A stretch of 64,000 bases of DNA. Source: Bacillus massilioanorexius. GTDB taxonomy: Bacteria > Bacillota > Bacilli > Bacillales > DSM-1321. The notes beneath the pieces are model-generated. The model saw only the letters and a program-made list of their open reading frames with translations, had not been told where the DNA came from and searched no databases. A program made the position numbers and the translations under genes. The stretch is from the NCBI RefSeq assembly GCF_902374955.1, contig NZ_CABKRX010000073.1, positions 1-64,000 on the forward strand, in the 5' to 3' direction. This document shows, piece after piece, positions 11,238 through 19,405 of the stretch (positions are counted from its first letter, which is position 1; every line of letters starts with the position of its first letter).

Positions 11238-12197
11238 TTATTTAATCAGTTTGACGATATCTTTATAAATTTTCATTCTTTGCTTCGCTTCCTCAACAGT
11301 TAATTTCCAAACAGAATGGAGGTATCCTTGATCAAAGAATAAATCTTCTCTTACAATCCGATTCCACTCTCTAAATATATCTGTTGGAAATGTTAAGGCA
11401 TATAAAAAAGCCGTATTCTCTTTGTATTTTTGGAGTTGTTTGTAACTCCATAATTCATTACTGTCACGAATATCTGGCATAATACGATTACAATATTGAA
11501 GATAATCAAGTAAAGGTGGCGCTTTACTAATTAAATCAAAATCAATTAAATACAAAACGCCATCGTTTCTATAAAAGAAATTATGGTGAGCTACATCACC
11601 ATGTACGATACAATTTTTCTCTTTGTATAATAATTTCTCGTATTTTTCTAATCCTTTAAGTGAAAACTCTCCCCAATTAATCCATGATTGTAGATAATCA
11701 GACGAGACATATTTATTTATAATATGTTTGTTTCTCTTGAAATCTTTCAACCTTTCCTTCCATTTTTCTAATTGGTCAAAATGCTTTATAGATATTTCAT
11801 CATAGAAATTACTTGTGGCATTATGAAAATCCTTAAGTATCTTTAACCCTTCTTTTCTACAGGTTAAAGATTCAAAAGTGAATTTATCTTTTTGGGGCTT
11901 AATATATTCAATCCAAGCATATATTTCACCATCATAAGAAAATGGAGCAAATTGATCAATAAAGTCATACGTACGATTAAAGCCATGTCGTTTTAATAAC
12001 TTTGTTAGTTTTCTCTGAGCATCGTATTTTTTACGGCTTGAGAATCCCTTTACTACATATTTTTTGTGGTTCGTAGTTACAAAATATACATTATCTCTAA
12101 CTTTCAATGCTTTTCTCAAGCCAGTACCACTATCCCTAGTACTTTTTAACAACCGACGGTGAAATTCATGACTTTCTTCGGAATATGAGCTACTCAT
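11238..12197 (-). CDS. CotS-type spore coat kinase (APH fold), catalytic motifs complete
   Basis: 319-residue protein kinase-like/aminoglycoside phosphotransferase fold related to the CotS/CotI/YutH/YsxE spore coat family. Seen directly: an ATP-anchoring Lys (K50 in YVVKGF), the catalytic loop HGDVAHHN (H199-N206) and the metal-binding IDFD (D219/D221). All expected catalytic residues are therefore present, unlike the YsxE homologue at 57.7-58.7 kb. The start ATG overlaps the safA stop by 4 bases, so translation is coupled to safA. Role in coat or exosporium assembly is inferred from family and context; the substrate is unknown. Confidence 0.85.
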   Translation of the reverse strand: MSSSYSEESHEFHRRLLKSTRDSGTGLRKALKVRDNVYFVTTNHKKYVVKGFSSRKKYDAQRKLTKLLKRHGFNRTYDFIDQFAPFSYDGEIYAWIEYIKPQKDKFTFESLTCRKEGLKILKDFHNATSNFYDEISIKHFDQLEKWKERLKDFKRNKHIINKYVSSDYLQSWINWGEFSLKGLEKYEKLLYKEKNCIVHGDVAHHNFFYRNDGVLYLIDFDLISKAPPLLDYLQYCNRIMPDIRDSNELWSYKQLQKYKENTAFLYALTFPTDIFREWNRIVREDLFFDQGYLHSVWKLTVEEAKQRMKIYKDIVKLIK

Positions 12198-14077
12198 AGG
12201 CTTTCATCCGCATATCTAGGCATCTTTAACGCATCTAGAGCATCCCCATCTTGAATTTGTTCTATATTCATTTCTTCTGCACTTAAATCAGTAGCATAAT
12301 CGATTTCGTAGCTTTGAAAGTGCTTTTCTTCATAATTCATCATTTGATTATTTTGGTAAGGTTGCATCATAGATCTCATTTGATTTTGATATGGTTCTTG
12401 CTGCATACCATTCATTTGCTGAAACGACTGTGGTCGCATACCATCCATCGGCTGCTGATACGCTGATTGCCGCATACTACCCATCGATGCTTGATACATC
12501 GGTTGCTGCATACCGCTCATCGGTTGCTGAGATGCTGGTTGCTGCTGCATGCCACCCATCGGTTGTTGATACGCTGGTTGCTGCATACCACCCATCGGTT
12601 GTTGATACGCTGGTTGCTGCTGCATGCCACCCATCGGTTGTTGATACGCTGGTTGCTGCTGCATGCCACCCATCGGTTGTTGGTACGCTGGTTGCTGCTG
12701 CATGCCACCCATCGGTTGTTGGTATGCTGGTTGCTGCTGCATGCTACCCATCGGTTGTTGGTATGCTGGTTGCTGCTGCATGCCACCCATCGGTTGTTGG
12801 TATGCTGGTTGCTGCATACTACCCATCAGTTGCTGCGAAAACTGTTGTTGCATTGATTCCATTTCTATATTCATAGATTCTTGCATAGATGGAAAGTTCA
12901 TATTTTGATTAGGATAAAATTTGGGTTGATTTCCATAATAGTCATTTGCAGTTTGATGCGGTGTTGGAGCCATTGATTCGGAATCTCCACAACCACAATC
13001 ATCTTGATCTTCCATATGAACTTGCGCATGTAGTCCAGGGTGTGAAGATGACTCAAAATGATGATGTAAACCATGCGGTGATACTTCTGGTACGTGTCCC
13101 ATGTACTCATGAGGAAACGGCATACCATATTGCTGGTGCATTTGTTGCTGTGAAGTTGGCATATTTGCTCCAGGCTGGTGGTAATACATGTTCGCATGTG
13201 GTTCACACATACTTGAGCTTTCCTCCATATACATTGGATGTATCATAAAGGATGGTGCCGGACCACAAAAATGATGATGCATCGGCATAAAGGGTGGACA
13301 AAAACCCGGTCCTGGCATCATTGGAGTTATTGGCACACACTCTTCTTGAGCTACTTGCATTTGTGGCTGATATGGCATTGGTGTTGGAGCAATGTTTGGT
13401 TGCACTTCTTTCACAGGTTGACTAACTGGTGCTGGTGGTTGTTCGACTGTCATATTGGCCATATTAACCATGTAATTATTATTCATTTCCACTTCAGGAA
13501 TCACCGGAGAAGGCATTACAGGTTTTTGCTGCACGATAGGTGCTGCCTTTTTAGGAGTTGGTGCAATAATTGGTAATGGAACTTCTTTTACTGGAGTTGG
13601 TGCTACAATTGGCTTTGGCGTTTCTTTTACTGGAGCTGTTTTGGCAATTGGCTTTGGCGTTTCTTTTACTGGAGCTGTTTTGGCAATCGGCTTTGGTGCT
13701 TCTTTTGCTGGAGCTGTTTTGACAATTGGCTTTGGTACTTCTTTTACTGGAGCTGTTTTGGCAATCGGCTTTGGTGCTTCTTTAACAGGTGGAGTTGTTA
13801 CGTTAGCTTTTGGTGCCTCTTTTATAGGCATAGTTTGTGTTCCTGTAATCGGTGCTTCTTTTTTAGCCTTTGATCCAACGTTAATAATTGTATTCGATTT
13901 AGTTGTTGATGGCGCTTTTCCAGAACCCATGCCAGGAATTTTAATTTTCATTCCAGGCATAATCATGTCAGGATTACTTAGCTGAGAATTTAACTTTTTT
14001 AACTCGTCAAATTTCACGCCGTACTTTTTTGCGAGTTTCCAAAGTGTATCTCCTTTTTGGACAATGTGTATCTTCAC
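12194..14077 (-). CDS. safA: LysM spore morphogenetic protein SafA/ExsA with long repeats
   Basis: Morphogenetic protein that localises to the cortex-coat interface and recruits inner-coat proteins; in the B. cereus group the ortholog is called ExsA. Residues 2-48 form a LysM domain (HIVQKGDTLWKLAKKYG...PGMKIKIP). Residues about 84-180 are Pro/Lys repeats built on KEAPKPIAKTAP. A His/Met/Pro-rich middle contains CGCG at 361-364. Residues about 409-565 are Gln/Met/Pro/Tyr repeats built on QQPMGGMQQQPAY. At 627 aa it is much longer than B. subtilis SafA (387 aa) and similar in size to ExsA. A coat kinase gene overlaps its 3' end. Confidence 0.93.
   Translation of the reverse strand: MKIHIVQKGDTLWKLAKKYGVKFDELKKLNSQLSNPDMIMPGMKIKIPGMGSGKAPSTTKSNTIINVGSKAKKEAPITGTQTMPIKEAPKANVTTPPVKEAPKPIAKTAPVKEVPKPIVKTAPAKEAPKPIAKTAPVKETPKPIAKTAPVKETPKPIVAPTPVKEVPLPIIAPTPKKAAPIVQQKPVMPSPVIPEVEMNNNYMVNMANMTVEQPPAPVSQPVKEVQPNIAPTPMPYQPQMQVAQEECVPITPMMPGPGFCPPFMPMHHHFCGPAPSFMIHPMYMEESSSMCEPHANMYYHQPGANMPTSQQQMHQQYGMPFPHEYMGHVPEVSPHGLHHHFESSSHPGLHAQVHMEDQDDCGCGDSESMAPTPHQTANDYYGNQPKFYPNQNMNFPSMQESMNIEMESMQQQFSQQLMGSMQQPAYQQPMGGMQQQPAYQQPMGSMQQQPAYQQPMGGMQQQPAYQQPMGGMQQQPAYQQPMGGMQQQPAYQQPMGGMQQPAYQQPMGGMQQQPASQQPMSGMQQPMYQASMGSMRQSAYQQPMDGMRPQSFQQMNGMQQEPYQNQMRSMMQPYQNNQMMNYEEKHFQSYEIDYATDLSAEEMNIEQIQDGDALDALKMPRYADESL
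12383..12853 (-). repeat. 36-39 bp coding tandem repeat in safA
   Basis: About a dozen in-frame copies of a unit encoding QQPMGGMQQQPAY (13 aa, 39 bp) or a 12-aa variant. Central copies are nearly identical at DNA level, outer ones diverge. Typical of slippage-prone coat or exosporium protein repeats. Confidence 0.9.
13538..13828 (-). repeat. Pro/Lys coding repeat in safA
   Basis: Seven or so degenerate copies of a unit encoding VKETPKPIAKTAP (13 aa, 39 bp), forming a linker after the LysM domain. Confidence 0.85.
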
Positions 14078-14106
14078 AATGCTTCCCTCCTATGCAAATG
14101 TCCATA

Positions 14107-14115
14107 TATACTATG
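14107..14115 (-). promoter_or_regulatory. Possible mother-cell promoter -10 of safA
   Basis: CATAGTATA on the minus strand, 30 bases before the safA start, fits the sigma-K -10 form CATAnnnTA. In B. subtilis safA is transcribed by sigma-E and sigma-K. A -35 was not confidently identified. Confidence 0.35.
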
Positions 14116-14474
14116 AAAAAATAGGCAAAATGCTAATCTTTTTCAAGAAAACTTATGCAAAGAGATGAACAAATATGTGTATCAGCTGCTTTCATTCAAT
14201 ACGTGAAGAGATAATTTAAAAAACACACTTTGAAATTATTGTAACATTAAATCACCATCGCAAACTGTCTATTATATCAATTCTAAATATTCATTAATAA
14301 AAAAGCGTTATATATCTCTTTCAAGAAAACAATCTGTTAAGCTATGTTATTACTTTTTATCGGACTGTTTTCTAAAGATTTTTGTTTTTTCGTCCAATTC
14401 GTTCACTTGGCGCTCAAAGTGCCAATCGCACGTCTCACGCCACGCGGAAAGCTAGTATCCTAGGGTAAATAAAT
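14116..14474. other. Intergenic region between safA and the DedA gene
   Basis: About 360 bases without a supported gene. Mostly AT-rich; a GC-richer patch at 14400-14460 (TTGGCGCTCAAAGTGCCAA can fold back on itself) may be a fragment of a dispersed repeat. Confidence 0.3.
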
Positions 14475-14514
14475 AAAGGTGACTTCAAAACAGCTTTTTG
14501 CGAAGTCACCTTTT
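14475..14514 (-). terminator. Terminator of the DedA gene
   Basis: AAAGGTGACTTC / GAAGTCACCTTTT inverted repeat immediately downstream of the DedA stop. Confidence 0.85.
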
Positions 14515-14523
14515 CTACATATA

Positions 14524-15141
14524 TTAATATCTTTTTTGTGATGAAACTCTCTTTTTATTCGATGTAAATTTTTTTATAAGGATATAGCCCACTATAACAA
14601 CCACTAATCCTCCAACAAGCGGAAATGAATATTCATCAAATATTTGACCAGCTTGCTCCCAATTTTCACCCAATTTTTTTCCTAAATACAGATAAAAATA
14701 TGTAATAGGATACATCGCTAAAAAGGTATACACACTAAACTTCATGACATTCATTTTTGTCATCCCACACGGAATAGAAATAGCTGTTCGAACGACCGGT
14801 AAAAAACGAGCAAAGAAAGCTACTCCTGGACCATACTTCTCAAAAAATTGATCGGATGCTTTAATTTGCTTTTCATTCACTAAAAAAAACTTCCCGTATT
14901 TCACAACTAGCGGTCTACCACCATATCTTCCTAACGCATATAAAGTAAGTGGACCAAGAGTACCTCCCACTGTACCAGCTAATGCTAACAAATGAATATT
15001 ATACTCTCCTTGTGATACCCAATATCCAGCCATCGGTAATACAATCTCAGCAGGAATAAACTCAAAACAAAGGGCTAATAAAACGCCAAAATAGCCAAAT
15101 TGTTGAAAAAAATCTATGAACATTACAATATATTCTGACAC
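14524..15141 (-). CDS. DedA family membrane protein
   Basis: 205 aa, SNARE-associated/DedA (VTT) domain. Signatures: FEFIPAEIVLPMAGY with an acidic residue early in the protein, and the Arg-bearing FFARFLPVVRTAISIPCGMTKM in the second half; about four to five hydrophobic segments. DedA proteins act in membrane lipid homeostasis, and several are undecaprenyl-phosphate or phospholipid flippases; the specific substrate cannot be told from sequence. Monocistronic, followed by a terminator. Confidence 0.88.
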   Translation of the reverse strand: MSEYIVMFIDFFQQFGYFGVLLALCFEFIPAEIVLPMAGYWVSQGEYNIHLLALAGTVGGTLGPLTLYALGRYGGRPLVVKYGKFFLVNEKQIKASDQFFEKYGPGVAFFARFLPVVRTAISIPCGMTKMNVMKFSVYTFLAMYPITYFYLYLGKKLGENWEQAGQIFDEYSFPLVGGLVVVIVGYILIKKFTSNKKRVSSQKRY

Positions 15142-15530
15142 GCCATCCCTCTCCTAAAATCCTAATCAAGATCTTTTCGTTTGACCTTCATAAATGTAAT
15201 GATAAACAAGTAACAAACTCACTACAGTTCTAAAAGCCTTAATTTTATTGACAAAATTATTTAGAAAACAAATCTCAATAGATTTGCTTTCTTCCTTTAA
15301 AAGTTATAAGACAAATACCCTTCTAGCCATTATACACTTCTAAATTGAAAACCACTTTATTTTCGCATAATTTTCAACAAATTTCATCTTTTTTATATAT
15401 TAGGAGTGTAAAATTTACAATTTCTTAACAAAAGTAAAAAACAAAATGAAAAGAAGTGTACCGTTTAAAAATCTGTTGGTACACCCCTTACAATTAAAAA
15501 GCAATGAAAATATTATTCCCTTTTAATATA
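15142..15530. other. Intergenic region before the DedA gene and after nadA
   Basis: AT-rich, no coding signal seen. It holds the probable terminator of the nad operon (15456-15484) and presumably the DedA promoter. Confidence 0.4.
15456..15484 (-). terminator. Probable terminator of nadBCA
   Basis: GTGTACC / GGTACAC stem followed on the minus strand by a T-rich stretch, about 50 bases after the nadA stop. The stem is short, so moderate confidence. Confidence 0.5.
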
Positions 15531-16634
15531 TTACGAACGTTCTAACATTCGATTGATTGCCAATTGTGCTTCTTCAGCAGTTTTCTGATCAACACGAATC
15601 ACATTAACTGGATTATTTTCCACTATGCTATCTAAACTCCATAATAGATGTCTTGCATCAATTCGATTCATTGTTAAGCACGGACACATGTATGGATTTA
15701 AGGAAATAATAGTTTTATCACGATGACGATCAATAAGTCTTTTTACTAAATTCATCTCAGTTCCAATTGCCCATTGTGTGCCAGCAGATGCTTTTTCAAT
15801 ACAATCAATAATATATTTTGTACTTCCGTTATAGTCTGATAGTTCCACCACTTCCCTCGTACATTCTGGATGTACAAGCACATTAATGTTTGGGTATTTT
15901 TCACGTACTTGTTGAACGTTTTCAACAGTAAAATTTTCATGAACTGAACAATGGCCTTTCCAGAGAATCATTCTACTATTCTTTGCTTTTCCCTCATCTT
16001 GTAGTTCATTTTTGATTGGATCCCAAATAATCATCTGGTCGAGCGGAATTCCAAGATCCCATGCCGTATTTCTTCCCAAATGTTGATCAGGAAGAAAAAG
16101 AATTTTTTCCTTTTGACTAAAGGCCCATGTTAACATTTCTTTTGCATTAGAAGAAGTTACCGTAGCTCCACCATTTCGACCAACAAATGCTTTTATATCA
16201 GCTGTTGAATTTACATAGGTTAATGGAATAATAGTATCTCCAAATCTATGTTGCAATTCCTTCCATGCTACTTCCATTTGTTGAATATTAGCCATATCCG
16301 CCATGGAACAGCCGGCTCTCATATCAGGAAGCAACACCTTTTGATGCTCCTTTGTTAAAATGTCTGCTGTTTCAGCCATAAAATGGACCCCACAAAAAAC
16401 GATATAAGATGCTTTAGCTTGTTTAGCTGAAATTTGTGCTAATTGCAACGAATCTCCAGTAGAATGACAATATTGTATGACTTCTTCACGTTGATAATGA
16501 TGGCCAGGAATAAATAAATCATCTCCTAATTGTGCCTTTACTTCCTTAATTCGTTCATGTATTTCATTTTCAGACATTTGCTTATATTTTTCAGGTAGAT
16601 GTGTCTGATTCATTATTTCTTCAAGCATACTCAT
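15531..16634 (-). CDS. nadA: Quinolinate synthase
   Basis: [4Fe-4S] enzyme condensing iminoaspartate with dihydroxyacetone phosphate to quinolinate in de novo NAD synthesis. 367 aa, the normal length of the Bacillus-type enzyme. Candidate cluster cysteines are C109 (MRAGCSM), C229 (GHCSVH) and the CPC motif near residue 318. It is third in nadB-nadC-nadA, overlapping nadC by 14 bases. NifS, encoded at 28.3 kb, is the desulfurase that in B. subtilis supports this cluster. Confidence 0.97.
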   Translation of the reverse strand: MSMLEEIMNQTHLPEKYKQMSENEIHERIKEVKAQLGDDLFIPGHHYQREEVIQYCHSTGDSLQLAQISAKQAKASYIVFCGVHFMAETADILTKEHQKVLLPDMRAGCSMADMANIQQMEVAWKELQHRFGDTIIPLTYVNSTADIKAFVGRNGGATVTSSNAKEMLTWAFSQKEKILFLPDQHLGRNTAWDLGIPLDQMIIWDPIKNELQDEGKAKNSRMILWKGHCSVHENFTVENVQQVREKYPNINVLVHPECTREVVELSDYNGSTKYIIDCIEKASAGTQWAIGTEMNLVKRLIDRHRDKTIISLNPYMCPCLTMNRIDARHLLWSLDSIVENNPVNVIRVDQKTAEEAQLAINRMLERS

Positions 16635-17487
16635 GAATATTCTCCTTTTTTTCTAAAAAATTCACTTTTGCGCTAATATCAAGAGCTTTAGCCGAATGAG
16701 TTAAACAACCCAAGGAAATATAATTTACTCCTGTATTCCGATATAAATGTAAGGTTTCTAAAGTTATTCCACCAGAAGCTTCTGTTACAATATTTGCGGG
16801 AACTAACTTTACATACTCTTGAATCTGTTGCGGCGTGCAATTATCAAACATTATAACGTCAGCCCCGGCAGCGACTGCTTCTAATACTTCCTCTTTTGTA
16901 GATGTTTCTACTTCGATTTTTACCATATGACCGACTTCTTCTTTAGCTTTCGTAATAGCCTTTGTAATACCACCCATAAAATCAATATGATTATCTTTAA
17001 TCATTACACCATCGTATAAGCCATAGCGATGATTACTTACTCCTCCACAGCGAACAGCATACTTTTCAAGCATTCGTAATCCTGGTGTTGTTTTTCTGGT
17101 ATCACATGCTTTCGTAGAACTTTCTTTTAAAATTTGATAAGCCTTATTAGCTTCTGTTGCAATTCCACTCATTCGCTGAATAAGATTTAAAATCACTCTT
17201 TCTCCCATTAAAAGTGAAGATATTTCCCCATGAATTTCTGCTAATTTTTGTCCCACTTCAATTCGTTCACCATCCTGAACAAATAACATAACTTTAATTT
17301 GATCATTTATTACATGGAACCCCGTACGAATGACTTCCTCTCCACAAAAGATTCCACTTTGTTTTGCTAGAAACGTAAATTTTCCTTTTTCATTTCCTTG
17401 AAATAAAGCATTTGAGGTAAGGTCTCTTTCACCGATATCTTCTATAAAAAAAGCATGTAGTAATTCTTTAAGCTTTAACTTGTTCAT
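16621..17487 (-). CDS. nadC: Nicotinate-nucleotide pyrophosphorylase (carboxylating)
   Basis: Quinolinate phosphoribosyltransferase; makes nicotinate mononucleotide from quinolinate and PRPP. 288 aa with the signatures EDIGERDLTS, TRKTTPGLR, KYAVRCGGVSNHRYGLYDGVMIKDNH and the Asp-containing DVIMFDNC. Overlaps nadB by 20 bases and nadA by 14, so the three are translationally coupled. Confidence 0.97.
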   Translation of the reverse strand: MNKLKLKELLHAFFIEDIGERDLTSNALFQGNEKGKFTFLAKQSGIFCGEEVIRTGFHVINDQIKVMLFVQDGERIEVGQKLAEIHGEISSLLMGERVILNLIQRMSGIATEANKAYQILKESSTKACDTRKTTPGLRMLEKYAVRCGGVSNHRYGLYDGVMIKDNHIDFMGGITKAITKAKEEVGHMVKIEVETSTKEEVLEAVAAGADVIMFDNCTPQQIQEYVKLVPANIVTEASGGITLETLHLYRNTGVNYISLGCLTHSAKALDISAKVNFLEKKENIHEYA

Positions 17488-19039
17488 AAACTACACTCCC
17501 TTCCATATCTATTAAGCTCATAACTATTGACGCATCCTGCCATTCTCGTTTTTCCATATCATAATCTATTCGAAAGTGTCCACCCCTACTTTCCTTACGT
17601 AGTAAAGCGGATTTCACTATACAGATGGCTGTTAACAACATAAATGCCGTTGATACTTCTTCTTTTGTTAACGAGCATAAATTATGGGACAGTATTTCTT
17701 CAGCACTGTACTGCTGAAGCCAGTTAAACATCTGTGATAACCCTTCTTCATTTCTAACAATTCCTACATATTTGAACATATTTCTCTTCATTTCCATAAC
17801 ATTCGGAAGTTTAAGAGATTGGCATACATCAAATGATTGTTCCATTCTAATCATTTGATGTTTAGGTAATTGCTGTATATAATTACCCACATCTTTCCCA
17901 AAAACCAATCCTTCTAGTAAAGAATTACTTGCTAAACGATTTGCTCCATGTACACCTGTACATGCTACCTCTCCTACTGCAAACAATCCTTGTACATTCG
18001 TTTGTCCATATTCGTTTGTTTCAACTCCACCCATAATAAAATGGCTGGCTGGTGCTACAGGAATAATCCCATCCTTCCAATTCAATCCATACTGTTCACA
18101 TAAAGAACTAATGGTCGGAAATTTTTCGGAAAAATGATCAATTGAAGAAATATCAAGATATATGTCATTCCCTTTATTCATATACGAAAAAATCGTTTGA
18201 GCTACTACATGACGAGGAGCTAAATCTTTTAAATCATGGACTCCCTCCATGATTAACTTGCCTTCCGCTGTTACTAATTTCGCTCCTTCACCTCTAACAG
18301 CTTCTGACACTAACCCCCGAACTTTTCCATCTATATATAAACCAGTGGGATGAAATTGTATAAACTCCATATCTTTTAATCTAGCTCCTGCTTTTAGAGC
18401 TAGAGCAAATCCATCTCCTATAGCATTCTTGCCATTTGTACTAAACGGATATAAAGTTCCGCATCCTCCAGTTGCTAATACAGTTTGTGAAGCATAATAC
18501 TTATTTATTCGACCTTCAGCATTCATGGAATAAACTCCTAAACAGCTTCCATCCTCTCCTAGGATTACATCCACTACCATTTCATTTTCTCGTATATCGA
18601 TGTTAGAACTATATGCTTGATTTATTAAAAATTCTGCTAGTTCCTTCCCAGTTGAATCACCTTTACTATGTAAGATCCGCCTTTTACTATGAGCTCCCTC
18701 TAAACCATATAAAATTTGATTATAATGGTCACGATCAAATTGCATGCCTTGTGCTATTAATTCATTTACAACCTCTCCACCTTGAGAAACAAGGTGATGA
18801 ACTGCATTTTCATTATTATGGAATCTCCCTGCTTCAATCGTATCTTGTAAATGGCTTGCAATATGATCACTTTTTGCGTGTACAGCAGCAATTCCCCCTT
18901 GGGCTAAATAAGTACTGCTGCTTCTTACATTTGTTTTCGTTAAAAGGACAACCTTTTTCGTTTTACTCGCGTGTAAAGCTGTTTGTAATGCAGCTACTCC
19001 ACTGCCAACAAGTAAAACATCATAATTCATTTTATTCAT
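17468..19039 (-). CDS. nadB: L-aspartate oxidase
   Basis: FAD enzyme that makes iminoaspartate, the first step of de novo NAD synthesis. N-terminal dinucleotide-binding motif VGSGVAALQTAL, then SSTYLAQGGIAA, and HFIMGGV and the GVHGANRLASNSLLEGLVFG flavin-binding stretch. The start is set at the ATG ending at 19039 (or the one directly before it) because TAGGAGGG lies just upstream; a longer reading to 19072 would run into the NiaR-type palindrome. First gene of nadBCA. The end is a run of helical, His/Arg-containing sequence as in the family. Confidence 0.95.
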   Translation of the reverse strand: MNKMNYDVLLVGSGVAALQTALHASKTKKVVLLTKTNVRSSSTYLAQGGIAAVHAKSDHIASHLQDTIEAGRFHNNENAVHHLVSQGGEVVNELIAQGMQFDRDHYNQILYGLEGAHSKRRILHSKGDSTGKELAEFLINQAYSSNIDIRENEMVVDVILGEDGSCLGVYSMNAEGRINKYYASQTVLATGGCGTLYPFSTNGKNAIGDGFALALKAGARLKDMEFIQFHPTGLYIDGKVRGLVSEAVRGEGAKLVTAEGKLIMEGVHDLKDLAPRHVVAQTIFSYMNKGNDIYLDISSIDHFSEKFPTISSLCEQYGLNWKDGIIPVAPASHFIMGGVETNEYGQTNVQGLFAVGEVACTGVHGANRLASNSLLEGLVFGKDVGNYIQQLPKHQMIRMEQSFDVCQSLKLPNVMEMKRNMFKYVGIVRNEEGLSQMFNWLQQYSAEEILSHNLCSLTKEEVSTAFMLLTAICIVKSALLRKESRGGHFRIDYDMEKREWQDASIVMSLIDMEGSVVYEQVKA

Positions 19040-19059
19040 CATTACCCTCCTAAACGACA

Positions 19060-19075
19060 GGTGTCTTGACACATA
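19060..19075 (-). promoter_or_regulatory. NiaR-type operator of nadBCA
   Basis: GTGTCTTGACAC, a perfect palindrome, located about 25 bases before nadB. The nicotinate-responsive repressor NiaR (YrxA), encoded at 29.6 kb, is known to bind TGTC/GACA-type palindromes in front of nadB and nifS in Bacillus. A matching TGTCTTGACA site lies before nifS. Confidence 0.75.
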
Positions 19076-19405
19076 TATTTACACATATTCTTTCATTTTT
19101 CAAGAAATATAATTAAAAAGCTATTTTCATAAACTGCGTTGCCTTAAATAAAAAGTACATACAAATCGAATTGAATTATACTCTAGAATGCTTACTTTCC
19201 TCAGGGCAGGTAATGAGCATTATCTGTGTATAATGAATTTTCATTCCTCGGCCGAACATTCTACCACCTAGCTTTAAAAAGTTACTTAAATATAAAGCGA
19301 CGAATAAAAAGTAATCTCCAATTACTTTTTATTCGTCGCTTTGGCAACTACAGAGAAGCTATATATAAGAAGTAATTATGATCATAGTCATTAACCTACC
19401 TCTTT
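19076..19405. other. Intergenic region upstream of nadB
   Basis: No gene seen. It contains the likely nadB promoter, a fragment of a dispersed repeat (about 19175-19230, core GAATGCTTACTTTCCTCAGG) and a long perfect hairpin at 19294-19342. Confidence 0.45.
19294..19342. terminator. Long perfect hairpin after the MFS gene
   Basis: A 22-base perfect stem beginning AAAGCGACGAAT with a 5-base loop, about 60 bases downstream of the MFS gene. It probably terminates that transcript, though the T run lies inside the stem rather than after it. Confidence 0.6.

Noticed and set aside
12383..12853. Regular repeats suggestive of a CRISPR array
   Set aside because: Units are contiguous, in frame, multiples of three and have no unique spacers; they encode SafA repeats and no cas genes are near.
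12391..12908. Several overlapping plus-strand and other-frame open readings with Cys/His/Leu repeats
   Set aside because: They are mirror readings of the safA tandem repeats; no RBS, and all other evidence supports the minus-strand safA frame.
13641..13985. Plus-strand frame with repeated FGASF motifs
   Set aside because: Antisense to the Pro/Lys repeats and LysM end of safA; composition is a by-product of the repeats.
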